Assembly (NCBI RefSeq): GCF_014287635.1
Contig: NZ_JACOPH010000021.1
Coordinates: forward strand, 1 to 32,077
DNA length: 32,077 bases
Source of the DNA: Roseburia zhanii
GTDB lineage: Bacteria; Bacillota; Clostridia; Lachnospirales; Lachnospiraceae
Direction of reading: 5' to 3'
Part shown: positions 15,644 to 22,832 of the stretch, in pieces
Layout of the letters: each line of letters starts with the position of its first letter
Numbering within the stretch: the first letter of the stretch is position 1
The notes under the pieces: model-generated
What the model was told of the DNA's origin: nothing
Database searches by the model: none
Seen by the model: the letters and a program-made list of their open reading frames with translations, nothing else
Made by a program: the position numbers and the translations under genes

Positions 15644-16523
15644 GACAGGAAGTGCCGCAAAGGTAAAGTTAAACAGCTTTGATGATTTATTTGGAACGGA
15701 GCAACCACAGACAGGAACAGAGCAGGTACAGGAAATCGCATTGTCAGAACTGCATGAGTTCAAAGGACACCCGTTTAAGGTATTGGATGATGAAAAGATG
15801 CAGGAAACGATGGAAAGCATCAGGGAGCATGGAGTATTGATGCCAGGCATTGCCAGACCAATGAAAGATGGCGGTTATGAGATTATTGCCGGACATCGCA
15901 GGAGACACGCCTGTGAGCTTGTCGGACTTACTACAATGCCGATGTTCATCCGTGATTATACGGATGATGAAGCTACAATTATCATGGTGGACAGCAATAT
16001 TCAGAGGGAAGATATTCTTCCGAGTGAAAAGGCAAAAGCTTATTTTATGAAATATGAAGCTGTAAAACATCAGGGCAAAAAAGGAAAAGGCAACAGTCTG
16101 GATGAGGTTGGGGAAATTGCCGGAGAGAGTGCAAAAACAGTACAAAGATATATTTACCTTGCCCACTTATCGGATGCACTTTTAGATATGGTCGATAAAA
16201 AGAAAATTGGAATCGTGCAGGGTGTAGAGCTGTCATTTCTGACAGAACAGCAACAGGAGTGGGTGCAAGTTGTTCTTGAAGAAACAGGGGTGATCATTTC
16301 AACAGTACAGGCATCAAGGCTGAAGGAGCATGGAAAAAGTGATGAACTGACATTACCGATGGTAAGGCTGATCCTGACAGAACCGAAACCGATAGAGCGA
16401 AAAGTAACCATCAAGGCAGACAAGATCAGCAGATATTTTCCAGAAGATTATTCCAATGAGCAGATTGAAAATGTTATCTATCAGCTATTGGATGAGTGGA
16501 ATAGTTCAAACAGTGAGAAATAA
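15636..16523 (+). CDS. parB: ParB/Spo0J partition protein
   Basis: 295 residues; the ATG at 15636 is preferred over an upstream TTG because GGAGG lies 12-16 nt before it. The N-terminal ParB/Srx nuclease-like fold has the C-box AGHRRRHACELVGL and NIQREDILPSEKA; a central HTH (GEIAGESAKTVQRYIYLAHL) follows. In known systems it binds parS palindromes and spreads using CTP. Four 25-bp palindromes 1.4-6.2 kb downstream are possible sites (see findings). Confidence 0.93.
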   Translation: MSKTGSAAKVKLNSFDDLFGTEQPQTGTEQVQEIALSELHEFKGHPFKVLDDEKMQETMESIREHGVLMPGIARPMKDGGYEIIAGHRRRHACELVGLTTMPMFIRDYTDDEATIIMVDSNIQREDILPSEKAKAYFMKYEAVKHQGKKGKGNSLDEVGEIAGESAKTVQRYIYLAHLSDALLDMVDKKKIGIVQGVELSFLTEQQQEWVQVVLEETGVIISTVQASRLKEHGKSDELTLPMVRLILTEPKPIERKVTIKADKISRYFPEDYSNEQIENVIYQLLDEWNSSNSEK

Positions 16524-16545
16524 GCAGCAAAGGAGGCATGAAAAA

Positions 16546-17610
16546 GTGAACGAGAATACAAAATTTGATTACTACTATGGAATTGAAGCAGACCAGTTCT
16601 CTTTTTATCGTGTCCCCCGGTTGCTGATTAAGGATGAGCGGTTCAAGGGGCTTAGCAGCGATGCCAAGCTCCTGTATGGCTTGATGCTCGATCGGATGTC
16701 ACTGTCTATGAAAAATGGATGGCTAGACGAGGAAAACAGGGCGTATATCATTTATACGGTGGATGCGATTATGGAAGATTTGGGATGTGCGAAAGCAACC
16801 TGTGTCAAGATTATGAAAGAGCTGGATTCCGAAAAAGGGATTGGGTTGATTGAAAAAAAGCGCAGAGGTCTTGGCAAACCGGATATTATCTATGTGAAAA
16901 ACTTTGCCACAATGTCAGCGGAACAGGAGGTAAAAGCGCCTGAGAATACTGGAAAATCCACAGAAGTTCAAAAATTGAACTTCAAGAAGTCTAATATTGA
17001 TACTTCAAGAAGTTCAGAAATTGAACTTCAGGAGGTACAGAATCTGAACCACCAGAAGTATAAAAAGCAGACTTCAAGAGGTTCAGAAACTGAACTTGCA
17101 GAGGTTCAAGATTTAGCCCCTATTTATACTAACTATAATAAGACTGATATAAATTATACTGATATGAGTTATACCAATCCAATCTATCCATCCGGTGAAG
17201 AAAATCAGACCGATGATAGGATGGATGGAGCAGATGCATACATAGAGATTATCAAAGAAAATATTGAGTACGATCATCACATGAAATATGATGAAATAAA
17301 TGACAGGGAACTGTATGATGAATTATTTGAATTGATCTGTGAGGTTGTATGTGTAAAGCGGACTATGATACGGATTGCGGGGGAGGAGTATCCCTATGAG
17401 CTTGTTAAGTCAAAATTCTTAAAGCTGAGGAGCAGTCATCTGGAGTATGTGATGGGGTGTATGAAAGACACGACAACAAAAATTTCAAACATTAAGGCAT
17501 ACATGGTTACGGCACTGTATAATGCGCCATCAACAATAAATCATTATTATCAGCAGGAAGTGCAGCATGATATGTATGGGGGAGGCTGGCATGAAAAGGG
17601 TATTGTTTAA
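16546..17610 (+). CDS. repA: RepA-family replication initiator with DUF6017-like C-terminus
   Basis: 354 residues. GTG at 16546 with AGGAGG at 16531-16536; the ATG at 16539 is out of frame and stops after three codons. The N-terminal winged-helix RepA domain (about 1-120: FYRVPRLLIKDERFKGLSSD, LLYGLMLDRMSLSMKNGWLD) is followed by a repetitive linker (about 130-225). A C-terminal domain (about 230-350: EIIKENIEYDHHMKYDEIND, YVMGCMKDTTTKISNIKAYM) matches the DUF6017-like region of Tn1549-type initiators. It initiates replication of the excised ICE. The linker is encoded by DNA with three palindromes, a probable internal origin as in RepA_N plasmids. Confidence 0.9.
   Translation: MNENTKFDYYYGIEADQFSFYRVPRLLIKDERFKGLSSDAKLLYGLMLDRMSLSMKNGWLDEENRAYIIYTVDAIMEDLGCAKATCVKIMKELDSEKGIGLIEKKRRGLGKPDIIYVKNFATMSAEQEVKAPENTGKSTEVQKLNFKKSNIDTSRSSEIELQEVQNLNHQKYKKQTSRGSETELAEVQDLAPIYTNYNKTDINYTDMSYTNPIYPSGEENQTDDRMDGADAYIEIIKENIEYDHHMKYDEINDRELYDELFELICEVVCVKRTMIRIAGEEYPYELVKSKFLKLRSSHLEYVMGCMKDTTTKISNIKAYMVTALYNAPSTINHYYQQEVQHDMYGGGWHEKGIV
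16963..17106. repeat. Three palindromes inside repA, candidate origin iterons
   Basis: The dyads are GAAGTTCA-N5-TGAACTTC at 16963-16983 and 17009-17029 (both perfect) and GAGGTTCA-N5-TGAACTTG at 17078-17098 (near-perfect). A half-site GAGGTTCA follows at 17100-17107. Copy 1 is read as EVQKLNF, while copies 2 and 3 are read one frame over as SSEIEL/GSETEL. The DNA rather than the peptide is therefore conserved. Confidence 0.65.
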
Positions 17611-17938
17611 GATTATCGTTCCGGTACTGATACTTGTTTTATGGATACTGATGTGTTATCCGGTATGCCAACAGGAAAACGGATTTGATTACTTCCTTTT
17701 CTGGATTATGGTAGGTTTTCCCTATGGGATTCGGAAAATGTGTATGTTCTTCATCCCTAAAAATTTTGGAATTGCCGGAAGCATTGGGGTGTTGGCATTC
17801 AATGGCGTCATTGGTGGTCTGATAGGTGGTATCATCGTAATTGCAAGGATGATCGCAGTATTTGTGGAGATAATAAAGATGATTGCAGGCACTTTTGGTC
17901 ACGATGTCCAAAAGTGTGATCGTAGAGATATAATGTAA
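17591..17938 (+). CDS. DUF6050 family small membrane protein
   Basis: 115 residues from the ATG at 17591 (GGAGG at 17580-17584). Hydrophobic segments lie at about 5-25 (FKIIVPVLILVLWILMC), 30-50 and 65-100 (GVIGGLIGGIIVIARMIAVF). It resembles the DUF6050 membrane protein that follows repA in Tn1549-like ICEs. It overlaps repA by 20 nt. A 25-bp palindrome lies within its 3' end and encodes its C-terminal tail GTFGHDVQKC. Function unknown. Confidence 0.7.
   Translation: MKRVLFKIIVPVLILVLWILMCYPVCQQENGFDYFLFWIMVGFPYGIRKMCMFFIPKNFGIAGSIGVLAFNGVIGGLIGGIIVIARMIAVFVEIIKMIAGTFGHDVQKCDRRDIM
17891..17915. repeat. 25-bp quasi-palindrome, copy A
   Basis: Left arm ACTTTTGGTCA, 3-nt centre CGA, right arm TGTCCAAAAGT. 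It lies inside the DUF6050 coding sequence. Confidence 0.75.
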
Positions 17939-17998
17939 AAAACGAAGGGACATATTTTTAAAGGTAGCTGAAATGGAATAATAAAGATTAACAGCGGT

Positions 17999-18037
17999 AG
18001 GGCGGTTATGGGAGAAATCTTATAGCTGTCCTTTTTT
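17999..18037 (+). terminator. Intrinsic terminator T1
   Basis: AGGGCGGTTAT (17999-18009) pairs fully with ATAGCTGTCCT (18022-18032), counting three wobble pairs. TTTTTT follows. It sits between DUF6050 and the next gene, immediately before palindrome copy B. Confidence 0.75.
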
Positions 18038-18062
18038 ACTTTTGGACATTGTGACCAGAAGT
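18038..18062. repeat. 25-bp quasi-palindrome, copy B
   Basis: Left arm ACTTTTGGACA, centre TTG, right arm TGACCAGAAGT. It ends 14 nt before the ATG at 18077. Confidence 0.75.
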
Positions 18063-18076
18063 GGGAAGGAGAGAGT

Positions 18077-18726
18077 ATGGAATCAATGAGAGATATCAAT
18101 AGAGTAATGGAACGAGAAATTGCAAAGGGGAGCAGTCCTTTAAAGCTGGATCATATTGAATTTGGAGATTATTCGTATCAGGAGATAACCTCAGAGAAAA
18201 ATTGGAAGATGTGTTATCCTATTTGTTAAGAATAAGGGATTTCAGACAATATGCCGGAAAAACTATTTTGAATAATGTGTATATGGATTTGCGTGGAAGA
18301 AAACCTGTATTTAAGAGGACTCGAACAGCAATCGAAAGAAATAATATATTCGCAACAATTAAAAGGTATGCAAAGAAGTTAAAGCCGCAGTATAATGGAG
18401 ATGTATATTTGGAAACGGTCAGATGTTATTTCGATATGTCACAAGAAAATCTGGAGAAGTGCCGATATACATATCAAGGGAACGAAACATATGCCTTTCT
18501 GTTATCAGATAAATATATTATGGCATTGTATACACATTGTTTGGTGGCAAGAAAAGTGGCAGCCTTTGAAAATATAGAACTGAATGGTCTTTCAAAAGTA
18601 GAGATTTCTATGGCAAAATTAAAAAGTGTCCGGGAAGTGTTATTCCAGGTATTGTTACTTGATGATGTGAAATTTGATGATGGAAAGATGTATGCGGAAC
18701 TATGTACGATATATTTGAATGCATAG
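18077..18726 (+). pseudogene. Frameshifted ICE gene of unknown function
   Basis: A frame with a good ribosome site (AAGGAGAG) starts at 18077 (MESMRDINRVMEREIAKGSS, then LDHIEFGDYSYQ) and ends after 50 codons. The adjacent frame is open from 18160 to 18726 (GDNLREKLEDVLSYLLRIRD, later YTYQGNETYAFLLSDKYIMA). That frame has no good start; its first candidate is a TTG at 18202 without a ribosome site. Adding one G in CAGGAGATAAC near 18180 joins them as YQGDNLREKL, giving about 210 residues. A single-base deletion or a sequencing error is most likely; programmed frameshifting is a less likely alternative. I do not recognise the family. No membrane segment is seen. Confidence 0.6.
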
Positions 18727-18756
18727 AAGTATATAGAAAAATATCACTTTTGGGGC

Positions 18757-18762
18757 TATAAT
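18757..18762 (+). promoter_or_regulatory. Possible -10 element of the cargo genes
   Basis: TATAAT lies 36 nt before the ATG at 18798, with no good -35. It could give the two cargo genes their own promoter. Confidence 0.35.
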
Positions 18763-18797
18763 ATAGATGAAATACTAAAAAGTTTGGAAAGTGAGTT

Positions 18798-19220
18798 ATG
18801 GATATGTCGTTAGATTTTTCAGAAATATATATATCACTTGTATCAAATATTATTGGAATTGATTTAAAACAAATAAAAAGAGTCTTAGATAAGGAAAAAC
18901 TAAGAAAATCGGGACAAGTAGAAATCTCTGACAGTATTGATGTGGTATCTAAAAAGCTAGAGGAATCAAAGGACATAATTGATAATGCACTTTTAGAAAT
19001 GGAAAAGCAAAAGAAATTATTTGTGCAGATGAAGAAAGATGCAGAAATAAGTCAGCAAGTTTCAGAGATGAATAAGCAGCAAGTTGAGGCATTAAATGTT
19101 TTATTGGAGAACACATTAAATAAGCAGGAAAAAAAATCGTTTCCTAAAACTTTTCTCTGGAATCTTTTCTTTTGTATATTAAGTGCAATATTAGGTTTTG
19201 TATTAGGAAAATATTTATAG
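18798..19220 (+). CDS. Coiled-coil protein with C-terminal membrane anchor
   Basis: 140 residues, AT-rich. A second ATG at 18804 is an alternative start; only a weak GGAAAGTGAG ribosome site is present. Residues about 45-110 are rich in heptad-like Lys/Glu/Leu (SKKLEESKDIIDNALLEMEK, EMNKQQVEALNVLLENTLNK) and should form a coiled coil. Residues about 118-139 (TFLWNLFFCILSAILGFVLG) form one C-terminal transmembrane helix. No known family recognised. It is 36 bp upstream of the 19257 gene and in the same direction, so the two are probably co-expressed cargo between terminators T1 and T2. Confidence 0.7.
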   Translation: MDMSLDFSEIYISLVSNIIGIDLKQIKRVLDKEKLRKSGQVEISDSIDVVSKKLEESKDIIDNALLEMEKQKKLFVQMKKDAEISQQVSEMNKQQVEALNVLLENTLNKQEKKSFPKTFLWNLFFCILSAILGFVLGKYL

Positions 19221-19256
19221 TACATAGATGCGTTATAAATTTTAAGGAGATAAGGA

Positions 19257-20015
19257 ATGGATATTGGTATTAGTGAGCAATTTAAAGGAAGATACGATGG
19301 ATATATGCTGTTAAAATTCACATCATGTCAAGAATTTCAGCAAGACTTTCTTGATGGAAAATTGTTTTTTAATACCGCAGATTTTTTTGCACAATGTGAT
19401 AATCTTGGACGTGGAGATGAGAATGAGGGAAATACTTTTTTGATTGAGCATAACAACCCGGATTTTATGTCTGCAAATTTGGAGTCTGTTGATGGTAAGA
19501 TGATGATTGTGGTTCGAGATTATACAAATAATCCAGAAAATTATAAACCAGGGACAATTGAAAACTTTTCAAGAGGAGAGAACAGATGTAGAAAAATAAT
19601 ATCGTTATATACGGCATATGTTAATGTCTCAAAAGAAATTATTTCGCCATTCCCTGCTAAAATGGGTGAAGAATTTGGAGAATATGGTGTTTTAGTGTTG
19701 GATAGGAAAAAGTTTTTTGAACGAGTGTGTAACGCATTAAGGCAACATAGCGAAATATCAAAAGCACAGCTTGGTTTTGTAGATTATATGAAATCTGAAG
19801 ATGTGCATGGATTTATAGAATGGAATCCGTTTTTGAAAATGCCACAATACGAATACCAAAATGAATTTAGAATTTCTTTTATAAATGATACACAGGAACC
19901 GTTAAAACTGGATTTAGGTGTGAGCTTGCGTGATATTGCATTTCCAATCAAAGCAAGTGATCTAGGGGAGATTTTTTTCAAAGATAATTTGTTATATTAT
20001 CCATTATATAAATAA
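19257..20015 (+). CDS. Unknown 252-residue protein, candidate cargo effector
   Basis: The ATG at 19257 follows AAGGAGATAAGG. The N-terminus (YMLLKFTSCQEFQQDFLDGK, then LFFNTADFF and GRGDENEG) resembles a widespread but poorly named group of proteins of the form LxKF...FLxGxLxxNxxxYF...DxxEG found in prophage and island DNA. Other conserved-looking blocks are ENRCRKIISLYTAYVNVS, YGVLVLDRKKFFERV, and the C-terminal YEYQNEFRISFIND. No membrane segment, nuclease or AAA+ motif is visible. Codons are more AT-rich than in the flanking ICE genes, consistent with recent acquisition. The context suggests cargo, possibly anti-phage or toxin-like, but that is inference. Confidence 0.6.
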   Translation: MDIGISEQFKGRYDGYMLLKFTSCQEFQQDFLDGKLFFNTADFFAQCDNLGRGDENEGNTFLIEHNNPDFMSANLESVDGKMMIVVRDYTNNPENYKPGTIENFSRGENRCRKIISLYTAYVNVSKEIISPFPAKMGEEFGEYGVLVLDRKKFFERVCNALRQHSEISKAQLGFVDYMKSEDVHGFIEWNPFLKMPQYEYQNEFRISFINDTQEPLKLDLGVSLRDIAFPIKASDLGEIFFKDNLLYYPLYK

Positions 20016-20035
20016 ATAGAATTATTACAGCGCAA

Positions 20036-20075
20036 AGGCAGTTATAGACCGTAAAGGTTTGTAGCTGCCTTTTTT
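20036..20075 (+). terminator. Intrinsic terminator T2
   Basis: A 15-bp continuous stem (20036-20050 with 20056-20070, three wobble pairs) has a GTAAA loop and is followed by TTTTTT. Its flank (GGCAGTTAT...TAGCTGCC) resembles T1, suggesting a common origin. Confidence 0.85.
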
Positions 20076-20090
20076 GTATGTATTTATGGG

Positions 20091-20115
20091 ACTTTTGGAC
20101 AAAATGTCCAAAAGT
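20091..20115. repeat. 25-bp perfect palindrome, copy C
   Basis: Left arm ACTTTTGGACA, centre AAA, right arm TGTCCAAAAGT; all 11 positions pair. It ends 14 nt before the ATG at 20130, the same spacing as copy B. Confidence 0.85.
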
Positions 20116-20129
20116 GGAAAGGGACAAAA

Positions 20130-20315
20130 ATGAGTAGAAAAAATGGAAAGAATTTGTTAATTGTGATTGCAGTAGGGGCAGTTGTAGTAAAGGCAGTGAG
20201 GGATGTAATAAAGGCAAAAAAGCAGGAGGAAGAGCTCAGGTCTGCTTTGGATGATTTTTATGAGGAAGAACTGAACTGGTGGGACAGGGAGCTTGAGGAA
20301 GGAGAGGAATTGTAG
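20130..20315 (+). CDS. Small membrane-anchored ICE protein
   Basis: 61 residues: a short basic start, one hydrophobic helix (about 8-22, NLLIVIAVGAVVVKAV), then a charged acidic tail (DDFYEEELNWWDRELEEGEE). AAAGGGAC precedes the ATG. It stands directly before pcfB and the coupling-protein gene, so it is probably part of the transfer operon. No family recognised. Confidence 0.55.
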   Translation: MSRKNGKNLLIVIAVGAVVVKAVRDVIKAKKQEEELRSALDDFYEEELNWWDRELEEGEEL

Positions 20316-20396
20316 ATATGGGAATGAAAATACAGCTTCACAGGCTGTTGGTTCCACCCTGAATCCAATTGGTGCAGATAAGGAAGGAGGTACACC

Positions 20397-20870
20397 GTGC
20401 AGGAGGAAACAACACAGAAAACCATTGCTCTTGCAATCAAGACTTCCAAGCTGACCGCAAGCGTTTTACAGAAGGCGATGAAGATGTATCTGGAGCATCA
20501 GAAGCATAAGCAGCCTTCCCATGGGAAAATTCCGGTAAAGAAGCTGGTCGGTCAGGGAGAGGGTGCAAAGTCCATTGAGGTTACGGATAGCAACATCAAA
20601 TCTTTTGAGCGTGTCGCAAGAAAATATAATGTCGATTTTGCAGTAAAAAAGGATAAGACCACGGAACCACCCAAGTATCTTGTATTTTTCAAGGGCAAGG
20701 ATGCCGATGTGATTGCACAGGCATTCAAGGAATTTGTAAAAGTTAATGAGAAAAAACAGCAGCGTCCGTCACTCAGACAGAAACTGAAAGGACTTCAGAA
20801 GATTGTTGCACAGAATAAGAATAGGGAGCGAAGCAGAGAGAAAAACAAGGACAGGGGACAGAGTTTATAA
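20397..20870 (+). CDS. pcfB: PcfB/DUF3801-family conjugation protein
   Basis: 157 residues, GTG start with AGGAAGGAGG at 20381-20390. Contains LAIKTSKLTASVLQKAMKMY, GKIPVKKLVGQGEGAKSIEV, SFERVARKYNVDFAVKKDKT and YLVFFKGKDADVIAQAFKEF, the PcfB (DUF3801) pattern, and ends with a basic tail (ERSREKNKDRGQ). It is the usual neighbour of the VirD4-type coupling protein in Firmicute ICEs and is thought to act in substrate presentation to the channel. Its stop (TAA) overlaps the presumed start of the next gene. Confidence 0.85.
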   Translation: MQEETTQKTIALAIKTSKLTASVLQKAMKMYLEHQKHKQPSHGKIPVKKLVGQGEGAKSIEVTDSNIKSFERVARKYNVDFAVKKDKTTEPPKYLVFFKGKDADVIAQAFKEFVKVNEKKQQRPSLRQKLKGLQKIVAQNKNRERSREKNKDRGQSL

Positions 20871-22708
20871 GCAAGGTTGTTGACGGAATTAAAAAGGATT
20901 TACAGTCAATTCCGTCTGTTCTTAAAGAAAAATCAAAAGGGGTAAATAAGAAACAGCTTGCCCTGAAATGCGCTCCCTATGTGATCTTCGGGTATGTTCT
21001 GAATAAGGTTTCATGGCTGTATGGACAGCAGGCAGGTGACAATACATTACAGAAGGTGTTAGACACAATCAATGGGATTGGAGGTGCGTTCCATAATCCG
21101 CTTCCAAGTTTTCTGCCGAGAGATTTACTGGTAGGAGTAGGATGCGGAATAGGATTTCGTATGGTAGTTTATTATAAAGCGAAAAATGCAAAGAAATTCC
21201 GGCAGGGAGTTGAGTATGGTTCGGCAAGGTGGGGAACTGCCAAGGACATTGAACCATATGTTGATCCTGTATTTGAGAACAACGTGCTATTAACTGCAAC
21301 GGAACGGCTTATGATGTCGGGCAGACCAAAACAGCCGAAGTATGCGAGAAATAAAAACATACTTGTAATCGGTGGTTCCGGTTCCGGCAAAACCAGATTT
21401 TTTGTAAAGCCGAATCTCATGCAGATGCACAGTTCCTACGTTGTGACTGATCCCAAAGGCACAGTCCTCGTGGAATGTGGCAAAATGCTGTCCAAGAATA
21501 ATTACCGGATTAAGGTGCTCAATACCATTAACTTTTCAAAATCAATGCATTACAATCCTTTCGCTTATATCCGTAGCGAAAAGGATATTCTGAAACTTGT
21601 AAACACAATCATTGTAAATACCAAAGGGGAAGGACAGCAAGCCTCTGAGGATTTCTGGGTGAAAGCGGAAAAGCTCTATTATACAGCCTTAATCGCATAT
21701 ATCTGGTACGAAGCACCGGAGGAGGAACAGAATTTTTTCATGCTGATTGATCTGGTAGATGCCAGTGAAGCAAGGGAGGATGATGAGAATTTCAAAAATG
21801 CGGTTGATCTGCTGTTTGAGGAGCTGGAACAGGAGAACCCGAACCATTTTGCAGTCAGACAGTATAAAAAGTACAAGCTGGCGGCAGGAAAGACAGCAAA
21901 ATCAATTCTGATTAGCTGTGGTGCGAGGTTGGCGCCATTTGATATTAAGGAGCTGCGTGACCTGACTTCTTATGATGAACTGGAGCTTGATACTCTGGGA
22001 GAAAAAAAGACAGCATTGTTTGTCATTATCTCGGATACTGATGCGACATTCAATTTCATTGTAAGTATCATGTATTCGCAGTTGTTCAATCTGCTTTGTG
22101 ACAAGGCAGATGATGTATATAACGGGAGACTGCCGATTCACGTCCGGTGTTTACTGGACGAGTTTGCGAACATCGGGCAGATTCCACAGTTTGAGAAGCT
22201 GATTGCTACTATCCGTAGCAGGGAAATATCAGCTTCTATTATTTTGCAGTCAAAGTCACAGCTAAAGGCTCTGTACCGGGACAACGCTTCCACGATTGAA
22301 GGAAACTGCGACACTACCCTGTTTCTGGGAGGAAAGGAGAAAGATACTCTGAAAGATCTGGCAGAAATCCTTGGAAAAGAAACGATTGACCTTTACAATA
22401 CCTCGGATACGAGAGGTACGAGCCAGTCCTACGGTCTGAATTATCAAAAGACCGGAAAAGAGTTAATGAGTCAGGACGAGATTGCGGTCATGGATGGCAG
22501 TAAGTGTATCATGCAGCTTAGAGGTGTAAGACCTTTTTTCTCAGATAAATTTGATATAACGAAGCATAAGCAGTACCCGCTGTTATCCGATTATGACAAA
22601 AAGAATGAATTTGACATTGAAAAATACGTCAAGAACCGCAACAGACTCCGCTTTAAGAGGAATGATGTGGTGGATGAGTTATGCGATGTCGGAGAAATCA
22701 CAGCTTAA
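20867..22708 (+). CDS. VirD4/TraG-type coupling protein, start codon apparently ATA
   Basis: Type IV coupling ATPase that hands the relaxase-DNA complex to the mating channel at the membrane. The open frame reads ISKVVDGIKKDLQSIPSVLK from 20867, where the codon is ATA overlapping the pcfB stop. An ATG here would give the classic ATGA overlap. The next usable start (GTG 20981) has no ribosome site and would remove 38 residues of the N-terminus. Transmembrane segments lie at about 38-55 and 85-105. Walker A is IGGSGSGKTRFF (about 167-178) and Walker B is RCLLDEFANIG (about 426-436). The TraG signature ILQSKSQLKALYRDNA and the GSARWG motif are present. The rest of the gene is intact at the usual ~600 residues. 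Confidence 0.88.
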   Translation: MSKVVDGIKKDLQSIPSVLKEKSKGVNKKQLALKCAPYVIFGYVLNKVSWLYGQQAGDNTLQKVLDTINGIGGAFHNPLPSFLPRDLLVGVGCGIGFRMVVYYKAKNAKKFRQGVEYGSARWGTAKDIEPYVDPVFENNVLLTATERLMMSGRPKQPKYARNKNILVIGGSGSGKTRFFVKPNLMQMHSSYVVTDPKGTVLVECGKMLSKNNYRIKVLNTINFSKSMHYNPFAYIRSEKDILKLVNTIIVNTKGEGQQASEDFWVKAEKLYYTALIAYIWYEAPEEEQNFFMLIDLVDASEAREDDENFKNAVDLLFEELEQENPNHFAVRQYKKYKLAAGKTAKSILISCGARLAPFDIKELRDLTSYDELELDTLGEKKTALFVIISDTDATFNFIVSIMYSQLFNLLCDKADDVYNGRLPIHVRCLLDEFANIGQIPQFEKLIATIRSREISASIILQSKSQLKALYRDNASTIEGNCDTTLFLGGKEKDTLKDLAEILGKETIDLYNTSDTRGTSQSYGLNYQKTGKELMSQDEIAVMDGSKCIMQLRGVRPFFSDKFDITKHKQYPLLSDYDKKNEFDIEKYVKNRNRLRFKRNDVVDELCDVGEITA

Positions 22709-22732
22709 CTTCTGGACATTGTGACCAGAAGT
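22708..22732. repeat. 25-bp quasi-palindrome, copy D
   Basis: Left arm ACTTCTGGACA, centre TTG, right arm TGACCAGAAGT. It begins on the last base of the virD4 stop codon. Confidence 0.75.
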
Positions 22733-22764
22733 TGTTTTACAACTGAATATGGAATTTATGATAT

Positions 22765-22814
22765 GGGAGCTTTTCTAAAAATTATAATTCAGAGAAGCTC
22801 CCTTTTTATTTTTT
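22765..22814 (+). terminator. Intrinsic terminator T3
   Basis: GGGAGCTTTTCT (22765-22776) pairs with AGAGAAGCTCCC (22791-22802), a 12-bp stem with one wobble pair and a 14-nt loop. TTTTTATTTTTT follows. It lies 18 nt before the maff2 ATG. Confidence 0.85.
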
Positions 22815-22832
22815 GAAAAAGGAGACAAACAA

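Noticed and set aside
18160..18201. Programmed +1/-1 frameshift as the cause of the split gene at 18077-18726
   Set aside because: No slippery heptamer or stimulatory hairpin is visible at the joint; a simple single-base deletion explains it better.
17891..22732. Considered whether the four 25-bp palindromes are a CRISPR array
   Set aside because: Spacing is irregular (147, 2053 and 2617 bp) and genes lie between them; no cas genes are present.
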